Shown here in pieces: positions 26,759 through 35,487 of a stretch of DNA of 64,000 nt (positions within the stretch are counted from its first letter, which is position 1; every line of letters starts with the position of its first letter). Location: the NCBI RefSeq assembly GCF_901538265.1, contig NZ_LR593886.1, positions 4,671,738-4,735,737 of the forward strand, written 5' to 3'. Origin of the DNA: Gemmata massiliana (GTDB lineage: Bacteria > Planctomycetota > Planctomycetia > Gemmatales > Gemmataceae). The notes beneath the pieces are model-generated. The model saw only the letters and a program-made list of their open reading frames with translations, was not told the DNA's origin and made no database searches. The position numbers and the translations under genes are program-made.

Positions 26759-28501
26759 ATGTTACGGACCCGACTTACCGCGTTTGCTGCCCTTGCTCTT
26801 ATTCTTGCATCGGCGACCGTGTTTTTTACCCGTCGGGCGACTGGTGGTGTGGACGTCGGACCGCCGGGAACATCGGCCTGGGAAATCAGCGTGACGGTTC
26901 GAGGCGAGTTCCCCGCCAAGAACGCGAAAGACGCAAAAGCGAAGACCAATCCGCGCGTCACATTGTTCGCTCCGCCGGATTTCCGCCGTCAACACGTGTC
27001 CGATGAGTCATGGAAGAGTAACGAACTGACCCGCCCGGAGGGGCGCGCCGGGGCGAAGGGGCCGCGCGAAAAAGCAATTTGGAAAGCCCGCCCCGAGGCC
27101 AGTACCAGCAAGAGTTACCGGCTCACGTACTCGTTTCACGTCGTTCTGGGTGCCCATAACCCGTCTCTGGCGATGGGCGGGCGAGCGAAGCAGCTTGATG
27201 CCGACCCTACGAACACGAATCCGGATCGCACCCTCAAGAACACGTCTCGCATCCAGAGCACCCGGGGGGAGATCAAAGAACTGGCCGAGGATCTGGGCGC
27301 GGGGGAAAAACTTGACCAGTTTCGTGCGTTTTTTGAGTACGTTAACGCACTCCCCTACCAGGACGGTGTCAAGCAGACGGCAGCGGATTGCCTGGAAAAT
27401 AAGGACGGTAAACCGAGGGGTGGCGACGACATCGGCAAGAGCCGGTTGCTGGTCGCGTTGTGTCGGGCGAAGGGTATTCACGCGCGAGTGATCGGCGGAA
27501 TGATCCTCACCCCGAACGCCCCGCCGAAGTTGCACCGGTGGGTCGAGGCGTGGGTGCCCGGGAAGGAACGCCCGGAACCGCACTGGGTGCCGGCCGACCC
27601 GACTTTCAACCACTTCGGCAACCGCCGGTGGCCGACCAATTACCTCGTCGTGCGGATCGGGGACGGGCCGATTGTGAGTGGACCCGGTTCGCCCCGTGTG
27701 AGCTTGTTCGCCCGCCCGCTCGCGGATCACCCGGCGGACGAATCGCGGATGCAAACCTTCTGGCGGGCCGTTTCGCTCGCCTCACTCCCGCCGGCGGAGC
27801 AGCACCTTGCCCGGTTCATTGTCCTTCTCCCGGTCGCCACGGTGGTGGTGAGCTTCATCCGGGTCGTGATCGGGTACCACACGTTCGGCGTGTTTAGCCC
27901 GGCTCTGCTGGGGCTGATCTTCCGCGACTTGCGGAGCCTCGCGTGGGGGTTGGGAATCTTCGCCGCCACGGTTCTCATCGGTTGGGTGTTTCGCAAGATC
28001 CTCGACCAGTTTCACTTGCTCCTCATTCCACGCGCCGCGGTACTGCTCACGATGATCGTGGCGTTTCTATTAGTGGTACTCGGAGTGAGCGCCCGATACG
28101 GCGTGCAGGTGAGCGGGTACCTGTCGCTGTTCCCGCTCGTCATCCTCACGCACATGGTGGAGCGTGTGTGGACGGTCGAGGCCGAAGACGGGTCGTGGTC
28201 GTCGTTTAAAACGCTCATCGGCACTCTGGGCGTGGCCGCAGTGGTCGCACTCGTGCTCAGTCCGGACGCGGTCGGTCGGACCGTGTTCCGCTTTCCGGAA
28301 ATGCTCGGGCTGGTGACCGCAGCGCTGCTCCTGCTCGGTCGTTACACGGGATACCGGCTGACTGAACTGTACCGGTTCCAGGACGTGATCGAACCGGCCA
28401 AGGTCGAGAGCGGCGCGGCGAAACAGATGGATAGCGCCAAACTGCTGCAATCCCAACCACAACCAGTCGCGGACGACAGGAAGTCGGACCCGAAAGCCTG
28501 A
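26759..28501 (+). CDS. Inactive transglutaminase-like protein with 7TM domain
   Basis: 580 residues from the ATG at 26759 (GGAGGA just upstream). An N-terminal signal anchor (about 5-23) leads to a periplasmic transglutaminase-like domain with SRLLVALCRAKGIHARVIGG, LHRWVEAWV and WVPADPTFNHFG. The His and Asp of the catalytic triad are there, but the Cys position reads Asp-Ile (GGDDIGKS), so the domain is probably inactive. After residue 350 about seven hydrophobic helices follow (from LARFIVLLPVATVVVSFI to MLGLVTAALLLLG). This matches the Transglut_i_TM plus 7TM_transglut architecture, which travels with a RimK-like ATP-grasp gene, as it does here. First gene of a three-gene set. Confidence 0.9.
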   Translation: MLRTRLTAFAALALILASATVFFTRRATGGVDVGPPGTSAWEISVTVRGEFPAKNAKDAKAKTNPRVTLFAPPDFRRQHVSDESWKSNELTRPEGRAGAKGPREKAIWKARPEASTSKSYRLTYSFHVVLGAHNPSLAMGGRAKQLDADPTNTNPDRTLKNTSRIQSTRGEIKELAEDLGAGEKLDQFRAFFEYVNALPYQDGVKQTAADCLENKDGKPRGGDDIGKSRLLVALCRAKGIHARVIGGMILTPNAPPKLHRWVEAWVPGKERPEPHWVPADPTFNHFGNRRWPTNYLVVRIGDGPIVSGPGSPRVSLFARPLADHPADESRMQTFWRAVSLASLPPAEQHLARFIVLLPVATVVVSFIRVVIGYHTFGVFSPALLGLIFRDLRSLAWGLGIFAATVLIGWVFRKILDQFHLLLIPRAAVLLTMIVAFLLVVLGVSARYGVQVSGYLSLFPLVILTHMVERVWTVEAEDGSWSSFKTLIGTLGVAAVVALVLSPDAVGRTVFRFPEMLGLVTAALLLLGRYTGYRLTELYRFQDVIEPAKVESGAAKQMDSAKLLQSQPQPVADDRKSDPKA

Positions 28502-28533
28502 CCCGCAATCCACGCAATCACAGGAGGCTTTTC

Positions 28534-29433
28534 ATGTCGTGGTGGTCGCGGTGGAAGGGGTTGCGGGCGGCCGGCGTGCTGGGCATGAATGCTCGGAACG
28601 CCGGCGTGATTCTCGATTACAACCCCCGCACGCGGTTCCCGTATGTAGACAGCAAGCGGAAGATGGACGAACTCTGCCGCAAGATCGGGGTTCCCACCCC
28701 CGACTTGTACGCGGTACTCGTGAGCCACTCCGCGCTCCGCCACCTACCGCGCATTTTGGACAAGCACCCCGAGTTCGTTGTGAAGCCGAACCGCGGGGCC
28801 GGTGGGCGCGGCGTGCTCGTGATTACCGGGCGCAAGGGACCGGATTACGTGCGTCACAACGGAACAGTGCTGCAAGCGGAAGACCTGCGCCAGCACGTGT
28901 CCGGGGTCGTATCGGGACTGTTCTCTCTGGGCGGAAACGAGGACGAGGCGCTGATTCAACAGCGCGTCGTTCCCGACCCGGTACTGGAGAAGATCAGCTA
29001 CCAGGGCACCGCGGACATTCGGGTGATTGTTTACCGCGGTGAACCGGTCATGGCGATGCTCCGGCTCCCCACAAAGGCGTCCGGCGGGCGGGCGAACTTG
29101 CACCAGGGCGCGATCGGGGCCGGTGTCGACATCGCCACTGGTGTGACGCACCACGCAGTCCTCAAGGACCGTAAGGCGGAGATCCACCCGGACACCAAAG
29201 AGAGCGTGATCGGGTTCCAGGTACCGTACTGGTCCGACATTCTGGAAATGTCGCGTCGTGTAAGCCGTGCGGTCGAGATGGGCTACATCGGGGTGGATAT
29301 TGTGCTCGATCGCGCCCGGGGGCCGCTGCTACTGGAAGCGAACGCTCGGCCGGGGCTAGCGATTCAGATTTCCAACGCGCGCGGAATCGCTCCCGAATTG
29401 GAGCGCGTGGACCGGCAACTCAGTCAGAAGTGA
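28534..29433 (+). CDS. Alpha-L-glutamate ligase-like ATP-grasp protein
   Basis: 299 residues, 32 bases after the transglutaminase-like gene with AGGAGG at 28522-28527. ATP-grasp landmarks are visible: the ATP-binding loop FVVKPNRGAGGRGVLVI, the central ADIRVIVYRGEPVMAMLRLP, and the metal site VDIVLDRARGPLLLEANARPG with Asp, Glu and Asn. It is related to RimK and would join an amino acid, probably glutamate-like, to a carboxylate by an acyl-phosphate. The N-terminus GMNARNAGVILDYNPR is particular to the rimK-related group found with 7TM transglutaminase genes. No membrane segment, so it works on the cytoplasmic side. Acceptor unknown. Confidence 0.9.
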   Translation: MSWWSRWKGLRAAGVLGMNARNAGVILDYNPRTRFPYVDSKRKMDELCRKIGVPTPDLYAVLVSHSALRHLPRILDKHPEFVVKPNRGAGGRGVLVITGRKGPDYVRHNGTVLQAEDLRQHVSGVVSGLFSLGGNEDEALIQQRVVPDPVLEKISYQGTADIRVIVYRGEPVMAMLRLPTKASGGRANLHQGAIGAGVDIATGVTHHAVLKDRKAEIHPDTKESVIGFQVPYWSDILEMSRRVSRAVEMGYIGVDIVLDRARGPLLLEANARPGLAIQISNARGIAPELERVDRQLSQK

Positions 29434-29461
29434 CCCGCTGCGATCAACCGGAGGAGTTGTG

Positions 29462-31456
29462 ATGCGCCGACTTTCGGCCCGCGCCTTAGTGATCGGGTTC
29501 GCGGCCCTTGGCACGCTCGCGCAACCGGTGGCGGTCGGTCGCGCTGTCGCGGCCGAGTCTTCGCGCGACGTCGTTCTTGTGGGAACTGTACCGGACCCGG
29601 ATCTCATCGCCCTCGGGGTGATGCTCGCTGCGGCGCAGCCCGATACCGACTTCCTGCTCGATTCCGCGCGCCCGGAATCTATCATCAAGCCGTTTTTCGA
29701 TCGACTCCGGCCTACTACGATCACGCCCGTCGGCGCGTTCCCGGACGGCAGCGTTAAACGGTGGGGCGTGGCCGACTCGGTGGTCAAACCGACGGTGGCC
29801 GATCCGGTCGCGTTCGCGTGGGCGCTGTACCCGAAGGCCGAGCGCGCGGTGATCGCGCCGCGAAGCCCGGCGCCCGAACTGCTTCAGGCGGCGTGCTTGG
29901 CGGGAGCCGCGCGCGTTCCCCTCTTCGTGCTGAGAGAGGGCGATGACCCATTAAAGGGGCTCAAAGAGCTTCTAGCGGCCCGCGGGGTGAAAGAGGCCAC
30001 CACGGTCGGTGCGGCCCGCGATGCGTGCAAGAAGCTGGAAGGCGTGCGCGTCACCGAACTCGCGGACGCTACGGCCGCGGCCGCGGCGCACCGCAAAGAA
30101 TTGTTGCGTGCCGGGAAGATCGACACACTGGTGCTCGCGAACCCGGTCGACGCGAAGAAGCACGCCGCGCTTGCTCCTTGGGTCGCGGTGAAGCGTCGCG
30201 CAGCCTTGCTCCTGACCGGAGCCGAAGGCAAGGACGCGGGCACGGTGGTGAACGCGGCGCTCAAGGAGAAGGATACGGCACGCGCGGACGTGCTCATCGT
30301 GGTCGCGGACACGAACGCGATCCCGCTCGTGAAGCGCGCGAACCCGGCGGCGGGGAAGGACGAGCAGATCGACGTGGAACCGTGGATTCCGGAAACGGAC
30401 GACCTCATCACGCTCTCGGCCGGGCGCTTGTTCCACGCGGACCGAGCGATTGTGCCGCTGCTGCTCGCGCGGTCGCGGTTACTGGAGAAGGCGTCGGGAC
30501 CGCCGAAGATCCTGATCGCGAGCAACCCCGGCGACGGGCTGCCGCTCCTGGAAACGTTCTCGCGCAACACCGGGCGCGAACTCCAGAACGCGGGTTGGAA
30601 GGTGACGGGACGGTACGGTAAGACCGAATTGACCGCGAAGGAGTTGCGCGAAGCACTACCCGAACAGGATGCGTTTTTGTGGGAGGGGCACTACCGCACG
30701 CTGATCGACCAGTTCGAGATGCCGAAGTGGACCGAACCGCTCCGCCCGTCGCTGATCTTCCTGCAAAGCTGCCTGGCGCTGAACCCGGACGAGTCCGCGC
30801 TGCTCTTTGATCGCGGGGCCGCGGCCGTGGTCGGTACGCCGAACCGCACGTACTCTGGGTCCGGCGGGGCACTGACGCTCGCGTTCTTCGATTCGCTCGC
30901 CTACGACGGGCGCAACGCGGGCTCCTCAATGCGGCACGCGAAGAACTTCCTGCTGTGCTACATGGACCTGAAGGCGAAGCGCCTCGGGGACGGGGCCAAG
31001 ATGAGCGGCGCGAACAAGCGCGCGGCCTGGACGTTCACGATTTGGGGCGACCCGGCGATGAAAACGCCGAAGCCCGTTGCGCCGGCGGACGCGATGCCGG
31101 CGCTCGCGTGTGAGGTTGTGAAGGACCGGGTCACGCTCACGCTGCCGGAAAAGCGCTACCCGCCTACGGAAGTGGCGCCGTACAAGGCCGAGATGTGGCC
31201 GGGCGGCCGGCTCGCGGGGCTGTTCACGACCGACGAGGAGTCGCGCCTGCTCGCGCCGCTAGCGTTCGCCGAGGTATCGCTGCCCAACGCTAAGGACGGG
31301 TTCACCCCGCGGTTGAGCACGAAGGTTCCGTCGCGGAACTGGGTGTTCCGGTGGGACGCGCGGCGCCGCGTGGGGTACATCCTCGCGGTCCCGCGCGAGA
31401 AGGACGAGGGCAAGATCGAGTTCCGCGTACACTGGGACGCTGACACACCCCGCTAA
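29462..31456 (+). CDS. Exported C25-like (gingipain/caspase-fold) cysteine protease
   Basis: 664 residues from the ATG at 29462 with GGAGGAG five bases upstream, 28 bases after the ATP-grasp gene. A signal peptide ends near residue 31 (GRAVAA). Residues 35-320 repeat an alpha/beta pattern (DVVLVGT, RAVIAP, IDTLVLANP, DVLIVVADTN) that recalls cell-wall-binding-repeat-2 domains. The catalytic part has ILIASNPGDGLPLLETFSRN, His410 in WEGHYRTL and Cys437 in FLQSCLAL, followed by AAAVVGTPNRTYSGSGG and FTIWGDPAMK. The GH...SC dyad and the GDPxxK close are typical of clan CD peptidases such as C25. A beta-rich C-terminal domain follows. Target unknown; the operon suggests it acts on a product of the first two genes. 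Confidence 0.75.
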   Translation: MRRLSARALVIGFAALGTLAQPVAVGRAVAAESSRDVVLVGTVPDPDLIALGVMLAAAQPDTDFLLDSARPESIIKPFFDRLRPTTITPVGAFPDGSVKRWGVADSVVKPTVADPVAFAWALYPKAERAVIAPRSPAPELLQAACLAGAARVPLFVLREGDDPLKGLKELLAARGVKEATTVGAARDACKKLEGVRVTELADATAAAAAHRKELLRAGKIDTLVLANPVDAKKHAALAPWVAVKRRAALLLTGAEGKDAGTVVNAALKEKDTARADVLIVVADTNAIPLVKRANPAAGKDEQIDVEPWIPETDDLITLSAGRLFHADRAIVPLLLARSRLLEKASGPPKILIASNPGDGLPLLETFSRNTGRELQNAGWKVTGRYGKTELTAKELREALPEQDAFLWEGHYRTLIDQFEMPKWTEPLRPSLIFLQSCLALNPDESALLFDRGAAAVVGTPNRTYSGSGGALTLAFFDSLAYDGRNAGSSMRHAKNFLLCYMDLKAKRLGDGAKMSGANKRAAWTFTIWGDPAMKTPKPVAPADAMPALACEVVKDRVTLTLPEKRYPPTEVAPYKAEMWPGGRLAGLFTTDEESRLLAPLAFAEVSLPNAKDGFTPRLSTKVPSRNWVFRWDARRRVGYILAVPREKDEGKIEFRVHWDADTPR

Positions 31457-31571
31457 TCGTTTGGGGCATGGGACTGTTAGACGCACCGGGGCCGGGCACT
31501 ATTCTCAGAAGTTACCGCGCCCGGAACCCCGGATCGTCGCGCGCTCCTCGTTTCAACGGAGGCGGAGTCCC

Positions 31572-32864
31572 TTGCCAGCCAAGCGATCGAACCTGTTCAT
31601 CATCTCACTGCTCGGTGCCCTCAGCGTTATCAGCCCGTTCGCGATCGACATGTACCTGCCGGCGTTCGAGCAGATCGCCACGGAACTCGCGGTAGAACCG
31701 ACTGTTATTGCGCTCACTCTGTCAAGTTACTTCATCGGGCTGGCGCTGGGGCAAGTGTTCTACGGCCCGCTCCTCGACCGGTTCGGGCGTAAACGCCCCC
31801 TACTGTTCGGGTTGGGGCTGTTCGTGCTCGCATCGATCGGCTGCGCGCTGGCGCCCGACGCGAACACACTCATCGCGCTGCGGTTCGTTCAAGCGATCGG
31901 CGGGTGCGTCGCACAAGTCGCGTCGATCGCAATGGTGCGCGACTTCTTCCCGGCGAAGGACAGCGCCAAGGTGCTCTCGCGCTTGTTCCTGTTCATCGCG
32001 GTCTCGCCACTTTTGGCACCGAGCATCGGTTGGGTGATGGTCGCGGCGGCGGGCTGGAAGTCCGTGTTTCTGGTGATGGCGGTGATCGTGGGCGTGATCC
32101 TGGCGCTGATCCAGTTCCTCTTGCCCGAGGGCCACAAACCGGACACGAGCATCTCGCTGAAGCCCGGTCCGATCGTGGCAGAGTATCTCACTATCATCCG
32201 CCACCCGCGGTTCGCGACGTATGCGTTCGCGGGCGCGCTGTCGTTCGCGGGGCTGTTTACCTACGTGGCCGGTTCGCCGATCATCTTCATCAGCGGCTTC
32301 CGCCTGAGTGAAGGCACCTTCAGCATCATCTTCGCGGTTCTGGCGGTGGGGTTCATCGGCGCGAGCCAGTTGAACGTGGTGTTGCTCCGGTGGGCCACGA
32401 GCGAGACGATCTTCTTTAGCGCGCTGTCCGGTCAGGTCGTGACGGCGCTCGTGTTCGTGGCAGGAGCTGCGGCGGGGTGGTGGGGGCTGGGCGAAACGCT
32501 GGCGCTACTGTTCGTGTTCCTCTCGTGCGTGGGGCTGACCAACCCGAACGCATCGGCCCTGGCACTGTCGCCGTTTACCAAGAACGCCGGGAGCGCGTCC
32601 GCGCTGCTCGGGTTCTTCCAGCTCGGGTTTGGCGCGCTGATCTCGGTCGGAATTAGCGCCGCGACGCCACAAGACAGCTTCCCGATCATCGTCATCTTTG
32701 CAGTCACGGCCGTGTGTGGGTTGGCTGTGTTGCTTGTGGGGCGCCGGGCCGCGGCCGTCGTCGCGCCGGAAGCCGTGTCAACGCCGTCGGAGCCGCAAGA
32801 AAGTGACGACGCACAAGTCGCTTCGGAAAGCTCGGAGGAAACCTCCGTGGTCTCATCGAGCTAA
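31572..32864 (+). CDS. Bcr/CflA-family drug efflux transporter (MFS)
   Basis: 430 residues from a TTG at 31572, with GGAGGCGGAG immediately upstream; no ATG occurs in frame until after the first helix. Twelve hydrophobic segments are expected. The first loop shows GQVFYGPLLDRFGRKRPLL, the MFS motif A, and helix 1 has SPFAIDMYLPAF, the hallmark of Bcr/CflA exporters. IGGCVAQVASIAMVRDFF is helix 4. These are proton-driven exporters of bicyclomycin, chloramphenicol or metabolites. A Ser/Glu-rich cytoplasmic tail of about 30 residues ends the protein. It starts about 115 bases after the protease gene and may belong to the same unit. Confidence 0.9.
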   Translation: MPAKRSNLFIISLLGALSVISPFAIDMYLPAFEQIATELAVEPTVIALTLSSYFIGLALGQVFYGPLLDRFGRKRPLLFGLGLFVLASIGCALAPDANTLIALRFVQAIGGCVAQVASIAMVRDFFPAKDSAKVLSRLFLFIAVSPLLAPSIGWVMVAAAGWKSVFLVMAVIVGVILALIQFLLPEGHKPDTSISLKPGPIVAEYLTIIRHPRFATYAFAGALSFAGLFTYVAGSPIIFISGFRLSEGTFSIIFAVLAVGFIGASQLNVVLLRWATSETIFFSALSGQVVTALVFVAGAAAGWWGLGETLALLFVFLSCVGLTNPNASALALSPFTKNAGSASALLGFFQLGFGALISVGISAATPQDSFPIIVIFAVTAVCGLAVLLVGRRAAAVVAPEAVSTPSEPQESDDAQVASESSEETSVVSSS

Positions 32865-32892
32865 GCGGTGCAACTGTTCGTGGGGAAACGAA

Positions 32893-32922
32893 AGAAGCCG
32901 CGATTTATCGCGGCTTCTGCTT
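32893..32922 (+). terminator. Terminator after the MFS gene
   Basis: AGAAGCCGCGA (32893-32903), loop TTTA, TCGCGGCTTCT (32908-32918), then GCTTTG. Lies between convergent genes. Confidence 0.8.
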
Positions 32923-32940
32923 TGTGACAACGTTCTTGTG

Positions 32941-33387
32941 CTACTGTCGCGCGACTTTGGGCGCGGTGGGCTGATCGACCGTGGGAACAATTCCGGACGA
33001 GTTGTACGACGGCGTTGTGGGAACCACGGGTGCCGGAGGAGCGACCGGCGTGACGGTCCCGTTTAGGCCGTCGATCTCTTCTTTCACCTTGTTGGTTTTC
33101 TTGGTGAGCACCTTCATGAAGGCTTGTTCCCGTTTCTCCAGCTCGGCCTTTTGTGCCCGGAGGTTCTTCACCGCTTCCAGCAGTTGCTCGATGGGCAGTT
33201 CTTCCGGTTTGGGCTCGGGAAGGGGGATTGATAGAAGAACACCGTCACTTGGGGGCCGTTCTATTGCGGCCGGCTTTGGAAGTGTTAGATTCGTGCTCGG
33301 CCTTGTTGCGGGCGGCTGTTGAGCGATGGTCACTCCGACCACGGTCAGTAAAGCGACACTCGCGGCGATCAGATAACGGCGCTTCAT
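32941..33387 (-). CDS. Exported coiled-coil protein of unknown function
   Basis: 148 residues from the ATG at 33387 (GGAGG five bases upstream); the longer frame to 33453 would bury the signal peptide (RRYLIAASVALLTVVGVTIAQ). A Pro-rich stretch (LPEPKPEELPIEQ) precedes a charged helix suited to a coiled coil (VKNLRAQKAELEKREQAFMKV to KVKEEIDGL), and the tail is Pro/Val/Thr-rich. Such small secreted Pro/coiled-coil proteins are common in Gemmata-like genomes. No family recognised. Confidence 0.65.
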   Translation of the reverse strand: MKRRYLIAASVALLTVVGVTIAQQPPATRPSTNLTLPKPAAIERPPSDGVLLSIPLPEPKPEELPIEQLLEAVKNLRAQKAELEKREQAFMKVLTKKTNKVKEEIDGLNGTVTPVAPPAPVVPTTPSYNSSGIVPTVDQPTAPKVARQ

Positions 33388-33484
33388 GTCGGCCTCCGAT
33401 GGGGGAACGGATTCGACGGGAGGCCATTTAGACAGCATGCGAACTTTACGCAAGGCCGATCCTACTTGCGGTTATTCAAACGAA

Positions 33485-33512
33485 GAAAGCCGAGGAACTT
33501 GTCCGCGGCTTT
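33485..33512 (-). terminator. Terminator of the small minus-strand gene
   Basis: Read on the minus strand, AAAGCCG and CGGCTTT (33486-33492 and 33506-33512) form a 7-bp stem with a 13-base loop, followed by CTTCGTTT. It lies 21 bases after the stop of the gene at 33533-33745. Confidence 0.55.
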
Positions 33513-33532
33513 ATCCTTACCGGCTCACTCGC

Positions 33533-33745
33533 TTACATCGGGCGCGGCTCTTCCCGCTTGGCACTACTGAGCCGGGTCGCGTCGTCCGAACTCCTACCCC
33601 TCTTCAGCCCCTGTTCGCTTTGAGGGGCAGCGGTCTTCCCAGATTCGTCCTGGTACGGCTCCTCGAAGTTCGGCTCGTCGAGTGGATTTCCGGTATTCGT
33701 TTGGTTGCCAACGGGTACCGGGCCAGTGTTGTTCTTCTTGGCCAT
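33533..33745 (-). CDS. Small hydrophilic protein of unknown function
   Basis: 70 residues from the ATG at 33745, preceded by GGAGAG; the longer frame to 33784 has no ribosome binding site. Composition is polar and disordered (MAKKNNTGPVPVGNQTNTG, DESGKTAAPQSEQGLKRGR). No domain, signal or membrane segment. A following hairpin supports a real transcript. Confidence 0.5.
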   Translation of the reverse strand: MAKKNNTGPVPVGNQTNTGNPLDEPNFEEPYQDESGKTAAPQSEQGLKRGRSSDDATRLSSAKREEPRPM

Positions 33746-33848
33746 GATTTGCTCTCCATCTATGCAGGCGATGGGCAGAACCATTTAGTGCAAGCCGTGT
33801 GCCAACACCAGCCGTTCGCGTCTCGTTAGAGTGCCCGCGACACTTCGC

Positions 33849-35312
33849 TCACTCCGACTTTCCAACGAGTGCGGCTTCCTTCGTTGGCCCGAAGCCCACG
33901 TTCGCCTCGGTTTCGTACCGCACTTCGCTCCCCGTAAACTTCAGGCGCACGGTTGTGATGAACGGGGTTTCGGTGAAGCAGATTTTCGCCGTGAACGTGT
34001 CGTCCGCGGTCCAGGCGCCGGCCGCCGCGCACGGTTGTTCCGGCAAGCGCCCCCAAGCGGTGCGGCCCTTCACCCACGACCCCGCCCCGCACTCGATGCG
34101 CCGGTCCGTTCCCCCAACACGGGCCACCAGTGTGACCGCGCCGTCTTTCCCGTTTTCGAGCACCACGGATTCGAGCTTCCCGTCGTTGCTCGGGAACACG
34201 AACTTCTTGCTCGCGACTTTCGGCGCGGATGCCTTCCCTTCCGGCGTGCGTAGCGCCAGACCCTTCAGGGTGCTCGCGAGCTTCTTCGCAGCGTCCTCGT
34301 CGGCCGCAAGTGCTCCTGATTTCATGGCCGGAAGGAGCTTGTCCCAGACCAAGTTCAGCACCGCTTGCATGTCCTTGACGCCCGAGGTGATGGCGATGAC
34401 CGCGTCCTGTTCGGGGAGCACAATGCAGTACTGCCCGAACGCTCCGTCACCGCGATACGCTCCGTTGCGGCACCGCCAGAACTGGTAGCCGTACCCCTGA
34501 TCCCAGTCGCTCTTGGGGTTGCTCCCGTTAGACGTTTGCCGAGCGGTCGCGGTCTCGACCCACGCTTCCGGCACCAGTTGCTTGCCGTTCCACTTGCCCT
34601 TTTGCAGATAGAGTTGCCCAAATTTGGCGATGTCCTCGGTTCGCACACTCAGGCCGTACCCGCCGGTCGAAATCCCCTGCGGGCTCAGTTCCCAGGTCGG
34701 CTTCGCAATACCCAGCGGATCGAAGAGGCGCGGCTTCAGGTAGTCGAGGACGGTTTGGCCGGTCGCCTGCTGGACTGCGGCCGAGAGCATGTACGTGGCC
34801 GACGTGTTATAGAGGAAGTGGGTGCCCGGCTTGAACGGGACCGACTGTGCGAGGAACGTCTTGGCCCACGACTCGCTCGCCTTGCGAAGCGGTTCGGTCT
34901 GGTGCCCGGTGGACATGCGGAGCAGGTCGCTCAGGCGCATTGCTTTGAGGTTGGTCGAGGGATCAGCCGGGGCCTCGTTGGGGAAGAACTTCAGCACCGG
35001 GTCGTCTGCGCTCAGTTTCCCTTCGGCCGCAGCCAACCCGACCGCCGTCGAGGTGAAGCTCTTGCTCAGTGAGAACAGCATGTGCGGGGTCTCGGCCGCA
35101 TACGGTCCCCACCACCCCTCGGCGACGACGTGACCGTGGCGGACGAGCATGAAGCTGTGGAGCGCGTCGATGTCCTTGTCGGCCGCTTCGATGAACGCGC
35201 GGAGGGCCGGGGACGAAACGCCCTGGGCCTCGGGGTTGCTGCGCGGCAGGTCCGCCCCGGCCGCGGGGAGCGCGGTCAGCGCGAACAGAGCGACGCCGGC
35301 GAGAGTTCTCAT
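33849..35312 (-). CDS. Secreted serine hydrolase of the beta-lactamase/AmpC fold
   Basis: 487 residues with a 20-residue signal peptide (VALFALTALPAAGA). The beta-lactamase-related (S12) motifs are SLSK (Ser81, Lys84) and YNT (Tyr168). The third motif is probably in the GDGAFGQYC region rather than a classical KTG. The chain continues past residue 340 with a beta-rich C-terminal domain (KFVFPSNDGKLESVVLENG) of the kind seen in DUF3471-like tails. Such proteins are peptidases or esterases on cell-wall or small-ester substrates; antibiotic hydrolysis should not be assumed. Divergent from the gene at 35488. Confidence 0.9.
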   Translation of the reverse strand: MRTLAGVALFALTALPAAGADLPRSNPEAQGVSSPALRAFIEAADKDIDALHSFMLVRHGHVVAEGWWGPYAAETPHMLFSLSKSFTSTAVGLAAAEGKLSADDPVLKFFPNEAPADPSTNLKAMRLSDLLRMSTGHQTEPLRKASESWAKTFLAQSVPFKPGTHFLYNTSATYMLSAAVQQATGQTVLDYLKPRLFDPLGIAKPTWELSPQGISTGGYGLSVRTEDIAKFGQLYLQKGKWNGKQLVPEAWVETATARQTSNGSNPKSDWDQGYGYQFWRCRNGAYRGDGAFGQYCIVLPEQDAVIAITSGVKDMQAVLNLVWDKLLPAMKSGALAADEDAAKKLASTLKGLALRTPEGKASAPKVASKKFVFPSNDGKLESVVLENGKDGAVTLVARVGGTDRRIECGAGSWVKGRTAWGRLPEQPCAAAGAWTADDTFTAKICFTETPFITTVRLKFTGSEVRYETEANVGFGPTKEAALVGKSE

Positions 35313-35487
35313 AGCGTGGGCCTCGGAAGAGAGGGGAGGGCGCCCCGCGTTCTGTTTGACGGAAGGCGGGACGTCATCGGCTTAGCCCCGAGAACGGACC
35401 GCGGCTAGTGGTGCTCTGGCGCGAACCTACTGAGCGGCGCGGTGTCACGTTGACAACTGGTTTCTTGTTTTAATTGCGGAGGTCGCC

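Noticed and set aside
35450..35475. TTGACA upstream of the 788-residue protein gene
   Set aside because: The only TATAAT-like hexamer (TTTAAT) is 13 bases away, too close for a standard promoter.
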